Below are positions 15,674-23,539 of a stretch of 38,128 nt of DNA, piece by piece. Source of the DNA: Thermoguttaceae bacterium (GTDB taxonomy: Bacteria; Planctomycetota; Planctomycetia; Pirellulales; Thermoguttaceae); assembly GCA_017447745.1 (NCBI GenBank), contig JAFSMW010000042.1, forward strand, positions 1-38,128. The letters are read 5' to 3'. Position 1 is the stretch's first letter. The number at the start of each line of letters is the position of its first letter. A model generated the notes under the pieces. The model searched no databases. It was not told where the DNA came from and saw nothing but the letters and a program-made list of their open reading frames with translations. A program made the translations under genes and the position numbers.

Positions 15674-18600
15674 ATGGCGAAACGATTCATTTACCTGCCT
15701 TTGTTATTGGCTTTGTTGGCGGCGTTGGTTCAGACGGCGCTGGCGGCAGAGAATTCCTACAAACCGCTCTCGTATACGACGCACACGCTGCAAGCGGGAT
15801 CAATCCAAGTTCAAATCGACCCCGTTGACCTGATAACCCAAGCCGACGTTAAGCAGACGCTGACCTATCGTCTTGCCAACTTCTCGGACGCCCCGGTTGA
15901 ATGTCGGCTGACGTTCTCGAGCATCGAAAAGGTGCGAACGCTCCAGCAGTCCGCCGTCGTTACGGTTCCCGCCAATGGGATGGAGGAACGGACGCTTGAT
16001 TTCGTCGTCGAGTCCGGCGCGTACTCGGCGCATTATCCGATTCATGTAACAGTATCGTTCCGCGACGGCGAGAAAGACAGAGTTCTCGACGCCGTCCGGG
16101 TGATTGAAACGAAGTTCTCAGCGCCCGCCAAGTCGTACAAAACGACGTCGGTAAAACTGGGCGGCGTTACGCTCATCGGGAAGTCGTACACCGCGTTTCA
16201 GAATATTATCAACCAACCGATTACGGAACTGGGGCAGAACTGGATAGGCGGGGGCGCCGATCAAGCGTCCAAGGTGTCCTGCGACATTGTCGACGTCAAT
16301 GCGGGAACGACGCGCCGCGGCTTTGCCTGTCACCCGCCGTACGTTCCCCGGGGGGGAAGCCTGTATTTGTCGTTCCCGCTGGAACTGCCGGCTGTTACAG
16401 ACGGGGCAACGCTGCGTCTGGACTACGCCTGCGCCGTCAGGACGCTGGGTCCAAACGACTACTCCGACGGCGTTACGTTCCGCATCTGGGCGCAGGGTGA
16501 ATCGGAGGTTATGCCTAACGATTCCCGTCAGAAGTTGGACGAGTACCATACAACCAGTACCGTCTGGATTGACCGCAGCGTCGACCTGACCCCGTTTGCC
16601 GGCAAGCGGTTCAATTTGATTCTCGAACTCAACCCGGGACCGAAAAACGACACGACTTGCGACGGCTGCTATGTCAGCGGCTTGACGATAAATCGCAGCG
16701 AGAAAACCGCGGCGGCGACAGATGCGAAGCCGGAGTCCTCGTATACGTTCGCTCTTAACGACGGCTATAACGCTGTTATTCGACCGGGCGCCAACGGGCT
16801 TCTGGACGCTCAAATTGAAATCGGCAAGCCGGGCGACGACTCCTCGAAGGTCGTCTTTAACGGCGTCAGCGTATCCATCGGCGCTCTGAATCTCGATAAC
16901 GACGCCTGTTACGTTCAGCCGGCGCAAATCACGTGGGACGAGCAGAACAAACGTCTGACGCATTCTGTTACAATTCTCAACGAGGACGACCGCCAGACGG
17001 TTCAAATAGTCGTCTATGAGAAGAACGGGATTCTGATTTTTGAACTCCCAGCGTCCAACCCGGCGCGAATCCGAAACTTCTACGTTAAGTCTGCCAACCA
17101 GACCGCCAGCCGCGTCTATTTTGGGCACGGCTTCGTCGTGAACAATCCTACCCAAGCGTTCCAAATCACTCACGGCGGACACGGCTTGGCGGCAAGTCAC
17201 GTCGGGTTTGAGTTCGACAACAACTCGTCGATTTTGATGTGCTGCCCGGAAGCCCCGGAGAAGATGGAAGTCGACCCGGTTCAGAAGCGGTACACGCTCA
17301 ACTGCTCCGGCGCGTGTCATCTGGAACTCATTCCGAGTTCCAAAGGCGCGTTCGCCGCTGCGGTCGCGTTCCGCAAAAACGACCCGTTCCACATTCAGCC
17401 GCCCTCCGGGACGCTGCGAAAGCGCGGGCTGTTCGTCATCGACATTTGGGGCGGTCGCATTGAAGGTTGCCAAAAACAGCTCGAACAGTGCGTCGCCTAC
17501 GGTGTAACAGACGCGATGTTTATCAAGCACGACTGGCAGCGCTGGGGCTACGACGTCCGCCTGCCCGACATCTGGGGGAAAGACGGCGACGAGTATCTCC
17601 TTGCTCCGGGAATCGGCACGTACGAACAGCTCAAGGCGTTTTCGGAATACTGCGCCAGCGTCGGCATTCCCTTCGCTCTTCACGACAACTACATTGATTA
17701 CTATCCGGACGCTGACGAGTTCGGCTATGATAAAATCACGTTCCACGAAAACGGGAAACCGCACCTGGCGTGGATTAACCACGGCGCCAAGGCGCAGTCG
17801 TATCAATGGCGGCCGGACAAGTTCCACCCGTTCCTGAAACGGAATCTGGCGCTGGACAAAAAATATCTTCCCGCCATGGACGCCTGTTTTGTCGACGTCT
17901 TCTCCTCTATGCCGGTCTTTGATTTTTGGGACGCCGACGGGAACTTCCACCCCAAGGCGGAGACCCGACAGAGCTGGAAACAATGCTTTGATGAAATCGC
18001 AGACGCGCTGGCTGTTACAATGCCGAACGGCTCCAAAGCCGGAGGAATTACCGTTTCGGAGGCTGGCGGGGATTATTTAATCGGAAGCCTAGCGGGCGCG
18101 GATTGTCAGTGGATGTATCCCGACCCGAAAGGCGGCCCATGGCGAATGAGGGTTCCCTGCCAATCATGGGAGCGAACGCCCTGGTTTGCCGCCGTCAATC
18201 ACACCAACTTCTCGCGACACGGGGCGGGCTACTCGGATCGATTCAACGCCCTGCGCGATTGGAGCCTGCATCATTCCGACAGCGACGACTATATTTCCTC
18301 GGAAATCATCGGCGCTCTCGACCTGATGGCGTCGCGCAACAACGAGATTTCCGGAACCGTCCGAAAGTACCATCTGGCGCAGCATGTCGCCCGGCGTCTG
18401 GCGGACAAGGAAATCGAAGCCGTCGAGTTTGAAAGCGGCAATATCAAACGACAGACGCTGACGTGGTCGGACGGAACGAAAACGTTCGTCAACCGCGGTC
18501 AGGAACTCTGGACGGTCGGCAAATACACGATTCCCAAATACGGATACGTTGTAACAGACGCCAGCGGCGCGCTGCTGTCGGGCATCTACTGCAATCCCGC

Positions 18601-19420
18601 CAACACAGCGGAGATTATAGAATCGTCAACGCGCCCGGACGGCTCTTTCTACGTCAACGGCCGCGGATACGCTCAGGCAGACTTGCTGGCGATTCACCCC
18701 CTTTTGAAGTCGGCGCAAATTGTCGACAACGGCAAGGCGGTTCGCGTTCAGGTCGAATGGAACGCGTCGCGTCCCGCGCCGAAAGACCTGGCGATTTTCC
18801 TTCATATTTTTGAACCCAAACGCGGATACGGATTCACGCCCGACGGCTGGTACGCCGGCGGAGAATGGCCGACCGTGCCGACGTCGCAGTGGGCATCCGA
18901 AGACGGGAAAACGTTCGTCTATACCGGACGGGATCAGACCTTCCAGCTTCCCGAAGGGCTGCGTAACGGCGAGTACCACGTCATGGTCGGTCTTTACGAT
19001 TCCAATGGCGACAAACGCCGATACCCGCTTATCGGGCAGTCCGCTCAGGAAACGCGGTACTCCGTCGCGTCGTTCAGAGTTCAAAACGGGAAAGCCGTCG
19101 GCGAGATAACGCCTGTCGAGATGGAAGAACCCGCCGAGGACTTCTATCGACTTTGGGCGAACCAGACGCCCGCGTCGGTCAACGGCGTGGAAACGCTCGG
19201 CGCCGTCGTCGTAACGCCTACGGACAACGGCTGGGAACTGCTCCCGATTCCGCTGCTGAAGCGATTCTCCGTTACGCTCGACGAGTCCGTTCTCGGCAAA
19301 ATCGAATCCGTAACCCTCAACGGAGAAAACGTCGAACTTGCCCGCAAAGACGGCAAAGTTACCTTTGACGTCGAAGCGAAAGACGCGCAGACGTATAAGG
19401 CAGTAGGCAGTAGGCAATAG
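15674..19420 (+). CDS. large secreted glycosidase-like protein (unassigned family)
   Basis: The protein is 1248 aa from the ATG at 15674, which has AAGGAG ten bases upstream and gives a signal peptide ending near ALA/AEN. The N-terminal third is beta-rich and looks like carbohydrate-binding or jelly-roll domains. The middle (about residues 570-860) resembles a TIM-barrel glycosidase: FVIDIWGGRIEGC, TDAMFIKHDWQRWGYDVRLP, PFALHDNYIDYYPDADEF, ACFVDVFSS (acidic residue at a strand end) and ITVSEAGGDYLIG (a Glu candidate for catalysis). The C-terminal part is again beta-rich. I cannot assign a CAZy family with confidence; GH101-like and DUF5696-type barrels are the nearest patterns I know. It heads an operon with the DUF4838 gene, 52 nt apart. 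Its stop codon lies within a heptad repeat array, so the last six residues (VGSRQ region) are repeat-encoded. Confidence 0.65.
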   Translation: MAKRFIYLPLLLALLAALVQTALAAENSYKPLSYTTHTLQAGSIQVQIDPVDLITQADVKQTLTYRLANFSDAPVECRLTFSSIEKVRTLQQSAVVTVPANGMEERTLDFVVESGAYSAHYPIHVTVSFRDGEKDRVLDAVRVIETKFSAPAKSYKTTSVKLGGVTLIGKSYTAFQNIINQPITELGQNWIGGGADQASKVSCDIVDVNAGTTRRGFACHPPYVPRGGSLYLSFPLELPAVTDGATLRLDYACAVRTLGPNDYSDGVTFRIWAQGESEVMPNDSRQKLDEYHTTSTVWIDRSVDLTPFAGKRFNLILELNPGPKNDTTCDGCYVSGLTINRSEKTAAATDAKPESSYTFALNDGYNAVIRPGANGLLDAQIEIGKPGDDSSKVVFNGVSVSIGALNLDNDACYVQPAQITWDEQNKRLTHSVTILNEDDRQTVQIVVYEKNGILIFELPASNPARIRNFYVKSANQTASRVYFGHGFVVNNPTQAFQITHGGHGLAASHVGFEFDNNSSILMCCPEAPEKMEVDPVQKRYTLNCSGACHLELIPSSKGAFAAAVAFRKNDPFHIQPPSGTLRKRGLFVIDIWGGRIEGCQKQLEQCVAYGVTDAMFIKHDWQRWGYDVRLPDIWGKDGDEYLLAPGIGTYEQLKAFSEYCASVGIPFALHDNYIDYYPDADEFGYDKITFHENGKPHLAWINHGAKAQSYQWRPDKFHPFLKRNLALDKKYLPAMDACFVDVFSSMPVFDFWDADGNFHPKAETRQSWKQCFDEIADALAVTMPNGSKAGGITVSEAGGDYLIGSLAGADCQWMYPDPKGGPWRMRVPCQSWERTPWFAAVNHTNFSRHGAGYSDRFNALRDWSLHHSDSDDYISSEIIGALDLMASRNNEISGTVRKYHLAQHVARRLADKEIEAVEFESGNIKRQTLTWSDGTKTFVNRGQELWTVGKYTIPKYGYVVTDASGALLSGIYCNPANTAEIIESSTRPDGSFYVNGRGYAQADLLAIHPLLKSAQIVDNGKAVRVQVEWNASRPAPKDLAIFLHIFEPKRGYGFTPDGWYAGGEWPTVPTSQWASEDGKTFVYTGRDQTFQLPEGLRNGEYHVMVGLYDSNGDKRRYPLIGQSAQETRYSVASFRVQNGKAVGEITPVEMEEPAEDFYRLWANQTPASVNGVETLGAVVVTPTDNGWELLPIPLLKRFSVTLDESVLGKIESVTLNGENVELARKDGKVTFDVEAKDAQTYKAVGSRQ

Positions 19421-19440
19421 GGAGTAGGGAATAGGGAATA
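19399..19440 (+). repeat. six perfect heptad repeats across a stop codon
   Basis: Six consecutive 7-mers of the forms GGCAGTA (two), GGCAATA, GGGAGTA and GGGAATA (two). The stop codon of the upstream gene (19418-19420) is part of the third. Confidence 0.9.
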
Positions 19441-19472
19441 GTTTTTTTCACAACTCAAAACTTTTAACTATC

Positions 19473-21362
19473 ATGAAACGATTCACATTATTATTTGTTC
19501 TCGCGCTTGCAATGGCGCAAACGTTCGCAAACGCTCAAAGCGTTACATTGACAAACAACAACGAAACGGCGTACACGATTGTTCTGCCGGACGAGCCAAC
19601 GCCGGTTGAAAAGACGGCAGCGTCTGAACTGCAAAATTACCTGACGGAAATTACCGGGGTTGCGTTCAAGACGGTTTCAGAAAAAGACTTGCCCGCCGGC
19701 GCCAAGGCGATTTATGTCGGCAAGACGAACAAGGCGCTCAAGACGGTGGATTTCTCGACGTTCAAGCTGGACGAGATTTTTATGAAGTCTCTCGATGACG
19801 GTTCGATTATTCTTGCGGGGCACGACCAGCGCGGGACGCTTTACGCGGTCTATACGTTCCTGGAAGACAAGCTCGGCGTCCGCTGGTGGACGGATACGGA
19901 ATCGACGGTTCCGAAAACGCCCAATCTGACCATCGCGCCGCTGGACGTCCGATACGCGCCGAAGCTGATTTATCGGGAATCGAATTATAAAGTCGGATTC
20001 CGCACTCCCGTCTTTGCCGCCCGATGCAAAGACAACGGTTCGCGTCCAGCCCTGGGACCGGAGCTGGGCGGACATCACACGTATCAGTTCTTCGTCCATT
20101 CGTTTAATCACCTGATCCCGGGCGAGAAGTATTTCAAAGACCACCCGGACTGGTTCCCGGAAATCAACGGCGTCAGGAAATATGGTTATCCCGATTGGGC
20201 GATTCCGCCTGAAGGAGCGAAACAGCTCATGGCGTCGCTCTCGCCGGAACAGGTTCATAAATCGGGAACGCAGCTGTGCCTCGCCAACGACGAAATGCGG
20301 GCGGAGCTGACCAAAAACGCCTTGGAAGCCCTTCGAAGGAACCCCAACGCGACGATAATTTCCATCAGCCAAAACGACTGGCACGGATACTGCACGTGCG
20401 AGAAATGCCGCGCTCTGGACGAGACGGAAGGGTCGCACTCCGCGTCGCTGATCAACTTCGTCAACAAGGTTGCGGAAGACATCGAAAAGGAATTCCCCAA
20501 CGTCTGGGTTGACACGCTGGCGTATCAGTACACCCGCAAGCCGCCCAAGACGATTAAACCGCGTCACAACGTTATCGTTCGGCTGTGTACGATTGAATGT
20601 TCGTTCCTCAAGCCGCTGACAGACGAGTCCAACAAGACGCTCAAAGACGACATCGAAGGCTGGGCGCAAATCGCGCCGCAGCTGTTCGTCTGGGACTATG
20701 TAACAAACTTCTCGTTCTATCTTCAGCCGCACCCCAACATGCGCGCGCTGGCGCCCAACATTCGGTTTTTCGTTGACAACAAAACCATCGGTCTGTTTGA
20801 ACAGGGCGACCGCGACACAACCGTCAGCGATTTCGTCTACGCCCGATATTGGGTGATTTTGCATCTGCTGTGGAACCCGGATCAGGACGAGAAAGCGCTC
20901 TGGAACGAGTTCTTTGTGAACTATTACGGACCCAAAGCCGGACCGATTCTGCTGGAATACCTCAACTTCATTCACGACAAAGCCTGGGCGTCTAACGTCT
21001 ACCTGCGCTGCTTTATGGCGAACACGGACAAATGGCTCGACCCGGCGTCGTTCAACCAGTCGGCGGAAATTGTCGCCCGGGCGCGCGACGCCGTCAAGGA
21101 CGCCCCGGTTCTCAAACGCCGCGTAGACGTTGCCCTGCTGTCTTACGACCTGCTCTGGGTTCGCAACTACGCCAAAGTCAAAGAGGCGGTTGAGAAGTCC
21201 GGTCAACCGTTTTACGGGCCCGAAAATCCTGGCGCTCTTGCTAAAGCCGTTATCGACCTGGCAGAAAAAGAAGGCACGTTCCAATACCGCGAATGGATTT
21301 CCCACTGGCCCTGGGAGCCGTTTAAAAAGTCCATTTTGGAAATGTACCCGGATAAGGAATGA
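19473..21362 (+). CDS. secreted DUF4838 protein (alpha-glucuronidase-like)
   Basis: The protein is 629 aa with signal peptide MKRFTLLFVLALAMAQTFA. The N-terminal domain (about 30-170) has the pattern of the GH67/GH20-type accessory domain: TPVEKTAASELQNYLTEITG, AIYVGKT and YAVYTFLEDKLGVRWW. The DUF4838 region follows, with HSFNHLIPGEKYFKDHPDWFP, LCLANDEMR and ISISQNDWHGYCTCEKC, where the aspartate and cysteine cluster is typical. DUF4838 proteins are common in PVC and Bacteroidetes polysaccharide loci and are presumed glycosidases; activity is not proven for most. It is the second gene of the operon starting at 15674. The stop codon overlaps another heptad array. Confidence 0.8.
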   Translation: MKRFTLLFVLALAMAQTFANAQSVTLTNNNETAYTIVLPDEPTPVEKTAASELQNYLTEITGVAFKTVSEKDLPAGAKAIYVGKTNKALKTVDFSTFKLDEIFMKSLDDGSIILAGHDQRGTLYAVYTFLEDKLGVRWWTDTESTVPKTPNLTIAPLDVRYAPKLIYRESNYKVGFRTPVFAARCKDNGSRPALGPELGGHHTYQFFVHSFNHLIPGEKYFKDHPDWFPEINGVRKYGYPDWAIPPEGAKQLMASLSPEQVHKSGTQLCLANDEMRAELTKNALEALRRNPNATIISISQNDWHGYCTCEKCRALDETEGSHSASLINFVNKVAEDIEKEFPNVWVDTLAYQYTRKPPKTIKPRHNVIVRLCTIECSFLKPLTDESNKTLKDDIEGWAQIAPQLFVWDYVTNFSFYLQPHPNMRALAPNIRFFVDNKTIGLFEQGDRDTTVSDFVYARYWVILHLLWNPDQDEKALWNEFFVNYYGPKAGPILLEYLNFIHDKAWASNVYLRCFMANTDKWLDPASFNQSAEIVARARDAVKDAPVLKRRVDVALLSYDLLWVRNYAKVKEAVEKSGQPFYGPENPGALAKAVIDLAEKEGTFQYREWISHWPWEPFKKSILEMYPDKE

Positions 21363-21381
21363 GTGAGGAGGGAGGAGGGAG
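21361..21381 (+). repeat. heptad repeats at the DUF4838 gene stop
   Basis: GAGTGAG followed by two GAGGGAG heptads, starting inside the TGA stop codon (21360-21362). Confidence 0.75.
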
Positions 21382-21779
21382 GAGTTAATGCAGAAATCCT
21401 CACGCAAAGTAATGGAAGGCGGTAACGGAGTGAGCGAAGCGAACGTAGTTACGCTTAGGCGAGCCACGGGTGTAAACCCGTGGGCGTGAGCAAAGCGAAC
21501 GTAACGGCGAACCGATGAAAGCCTCACGCAAAGTTCGCGAAGTCCGCAAAGTTTTAAATTCTCTTTGCGCTCTTTGCGGCTAAAATTTATTTGGCAGATT
21601 TTATCCGCAATCCAGAATTGTTTTCGACTATGTCGTAGTACCAGCGCAGGTCAAGCGACCAACGGGAGCGGGTTTTGTTTCAGGGTGTGCGCCTTCGCAC
21701 CGCGGAAGCGCGGATTGGCTCCCCGCCATCGGGGCTACGCGTTCTGATTATATGGGCTAGATTATCTAAACCAAAGTTC
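21382..21779. repeat. gene-free interval of mixed repeats, including a REP-derived fragment
   Basis: No gene is visible. A hairpin CCACGGGT-GTAA-ACCCGTGG (21464-21483) lies between two copies of an AGCGAACGTA-type motif. A CGCAAAG/CTTTGCG hairpin (21523-21580) matches the one at 15455-15522 in opposite orientation. Bases 21649-21735 (GCGACCAACGGGAGCGG and GCGCGGATTGGCTCCCCGCC) are related to the extra segment of the REP units near 1613-1690. Confidence 0.7.
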
Positions 21780-21807
21780 TTGACAAAAAAAGAAGATAGT
21801 GTACAAT
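21780..21807 (+). promoter_or_regulatory. sigma-70-type promoter for riboswitch/DUF4465 unit
   Basis: TTGACA at 21780-21785, 16-nt spacer, TACAAT at 21802-21807. The transcript would start about ten bases before the riboswitch. Confidence 0.75.
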
Positions 21808-21825
21808 ACAAAACATTGTTGCATC

Positions 21826-22050
21826 GAGCTGCGACGCGGGAAAAGTCTGTTCTCGCGTCGGTAAAAGGGAACCCGGTGAAAGTCCGGGACGGACCCCGCC
21901 GCTGTAAACGCATTCCATATAAGAGTTTTGCTCTTTTTGGGGCTTCGAGTCATTCAGACGGTCATTCTGAATATTACAGATATTATCTGTGAAAATTCGG
22001 GAGAAGACCGACTCGATTGCGCGTAAGTCAGAAGACCTAACCCGTTGCAT
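21826..22050 (+). ncRNA. cobalamin riboswitch
   Basis: The conserved core is easy to read. GGGAACCCGGTGAAAGTCC (21868-21886) leads to the ACGGACCCCGCCGCTGTAA segment (21889-21907), matching the family pattern GGGAA..GGTG.AA..CC..CCCGCCACTGT. The 3' B12 box AAGTCAGAAGACC is at 22025-22037. A 10-bp stem (CGACGCGGGA with TCTCGCGTCG) precedes the core, and a peripheral arm closed by TCGAGTC (21945-21951) with GACTCGA (22010-22016) lies between the core and the B12 box. I could not settle the closing P1 helix by eye. It binds adenosyl- or other cobalamins and normally represses the downstream gene when B12 is abundant. Confidence 0.92.
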
Positions 22051-22059
22051 TTGTTTGTT

Positions 22060-22094
22060 GTCCGCGTGGGACTCGGACTGGATTCAAAAGGAGG
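22060..22094 (+). promoter_or_regulatory. riboswitch expression platform: kissing-loop hairpin and ribosome binding site
   Basis: The hairpin GTCCG/CGGAC (22060-22078) has a loop containing GGACT (22069-22073), complementary to AGTCC in the riboswitch core at 21881-21885. That is how the L5-L13 kissing loop is built in this class. The site AAAGGAGG (22087-22094) begins nine bases after the hairpin and sits five bases before the ATG, so control is probably at translation. Confidence 0.6.
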
Positions 22095-22099
22095 CTTTT

Positions 22100-23092
22100 A
22101 TGTCCTACAGAACTTTCTTTTTGCTGGTATTTCTTGTAAATACCGCCGCGTTCGCGCAATCGAACGTCGTTACTTTCGAGCCGACGGATACGGATCCGGA
22201 GGTTACAATCTACAATCTGGATACGGACGACGTTCAGGTCGTCAACCTGAAATCGTATCTGACTACGGCGGCTCAAGCTGGTACAAACATGGTCTATTAC
22301 GACCCGAGAACCGTCTACCCCAACGCCTTTACAATGACGGGCATGGTTACGGGAAATCAAAACGCCATTTTGACGACCGACACTTACGTTTACGATTACG
22401 GCAACGGGTACGTTTACAACGGCTGGTACGGCTGGACGGTTTCCAAGCAGAACATGGGCTGGAACCCAAACTGGTCGGCAGACGAAAAGTCAGCTGCTGC
22501 CTACGGTTACGGCACGTACGAACTGGCGGCTGCGCCGGGATTGGGCAAAGATTCAGACGCCTACGCGGTTTGCTACGTCGACATTTACAACACCGCAGGC
22601 TACTCCACGCTGGACTTCGCGACCCCGTCTGATTTGGAAAAGATTTTCGTTACCAACACAACTCTGGCGGCGGCGAATATCGCGGTCGGCAACACGTTCT
22701 CAACGGCGTTCAATCATGAAGGCGACCACTTCACCCTGACCATCAAAGGGTTTACGCTTGACGGCGAATACAATCACGTCTACAGCCCGGACATGTCCGT
22801 TGAAGTCCCGCTGGCGGTTTTTGCAGACGGCGAGTTGACCCTGCTGGACTCATGGAAAGAAGTTGATCTGTCGGCGTTTACTGGCGTTGACGGTCTGGAT
22901 TTCTACCTGGAAACCAGCGACGTCGGAGATTACGGTCCCAACACGCCGTACTATTTCGCCATTGACAACCTGACGTTTGCTTCGGCTGCCCCGACCAGAT
23001 CCGGCGTTCCTGAACCGTCGACGTGGGCGCTGCTCGTTCTCGGAATGGCGGGAATGGCGGTTTACGGTCGCAAATTTTCTCTGAAGGAATAA
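22100..23092 (+). CDS. DUF4465 (BtuH-like) surface protein with PEP-CTERM anchor
   Basis: The protein is 330 aa. The ATG at 22100 has a strong ribosome binding site and a signal peptide (MSYRTFFLLVFLVNTAAFA/QS); an earlier in-frame codon at 21989 lies inside the riboswitch. The mature part matches DUF4465: YNGWYGWTVSKQ, DAYAVCYVD, IFVTNTTLAA, GDHFTLTIKGFT, LLDSWKEVDLSAF and the family-closing YGPNTPYYFAIDNLTF. The C-terminus is a PEP-CTERM signal: VPEPSTWALLVLGMAGMAVY followed by basic residues, which an exosortase would process at the cell envelope. DUF4465 includes BtuH, a B12-binding surface protein of Bacteroidetes. With the cobalamin riboswitch directly upstream, a role in capturing B12 or a precursor at the cell surface is the best inference. 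It is a single-gene unit. Confidence 0.88.
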   Translation: MSYRTFFLLVFLVNTAAFAQSNVVTFEPTDTDPEVTIYNLDTDDVQVVNLKSYLTTAAQAGTNMVYYDPRTVYPNAFTMTGMVTGNQNAILTTDTYVYDYGNGYVYNGWYGWTVSKQNMGWNPNWSADEKSAAAYGYGTYELAAAPGLGKDSDAYAVCYVDIYNTAGYSTLDFATPSDLEKIFVTNTTLAAANIAVGNTFSTAFNHEGDHFTLTIKGFTLDGEYNHVYSPDMSVEVPLAVFADGELTLLDSWKEVDLSAFTGVDGLDFYLETSDVGDYGPNTPYYFAIDNLTFASAAPTRSGVPEPSTWALLVLGMAGMAVYGRKFSLKE

Positions 23093-23142
23093 AAAAATCG
23101 GGCGAGTATCGGTAAAATCCGATTTATGTTGTATAATAATAC

Positions 23143-23222
23143 AGTGGTAAGTAGTAAGTGGTTAGTAGTAAGGACGCAAAGCGCGATCTAACTTAGCGCT
23201 AACCACTAATTACTTACCACTT
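23143..23222. repeat. inverted heptad repeats after the DUF4465 gene
   Basis: The left arm (23143-23170) has four heptads of AGTGGTA/AGTAGTA type. The right arm (23199-23222) is close to their complement. A TATAAT (23132-23137) lies just before the left arm, without a clear -35 box. Confidence 0.65.
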
Positions 23223-23299
23223 GAGCGTTCACTTCCCTAAAGAACCTAAGCCCCATATACAACATGCCCAAGACATCCCCTAAATCGAAGCCGCCCGCC

Positions 23300-23476
23300 A
23301 TGATCTTGTACGGTGGCAAAGGAGCTCGACTCCGAAACGTTTCCGAACGGCTCCTCATTCGAACCAGCGCAGCGTTCGGCGTAAATCGGTTTATTCTCTG
23401 CCTGGACTATAAAAAAGAGGAATTTATCGACTATTTCCTCTATTTCCACGCTCACTCGAGGGCGTCTGTGACGTAA
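23300..23476 (+). pseudogene. remnant of glucose-1-phosphate cytidylyltransferase-type gene
   Basis: The open frame (from ATG 23264, or 23300) encodes MILYGGKGARLRNVSE and then RTSAAFGVNRFILCLDYKKE, followed by IDYFLYFHAHSR. These are two pieces of the N-terminus of RfbF-like nucleotidyltransferases (pattern MILAGGKGTRL..E and YS.FG.N.FVLCLGYKG..I.DYF.NYH). The roughly 20-25 residues that should lie between them (substrate-binding KPM.EIGG.PIL segment) are gone, and the frame stops after about 60 residues where the family needs about 255. It is probably decayed debris of a surface-polysaccharide locus. Confidence 0.65.
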
Positions 23477-23539
23477 ATATTGCCGTCCTGTACGCGTTTC
23501 ATAAAAAGCTGAAAAAAAACGCTCACTCTAAATAACCCC

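Noticed and set aside
16118..17983. 621-codon antisense open frame
   Set aside because: It mirrors the codon bias of the glycosidase gene on the other strand and shows no domain or signal of its own.
19677..21527. 616-codon antisense open frame
   Set aside because: It is antisense to the DUF4838 gene, Arg/Val-rich, with no recognisable motif.
21989..22099. Upstream start for the DUF4465 gene
   Set aside because: It lies inside the riboswitch, has no ribosome binding site and would hide the signal peptide.
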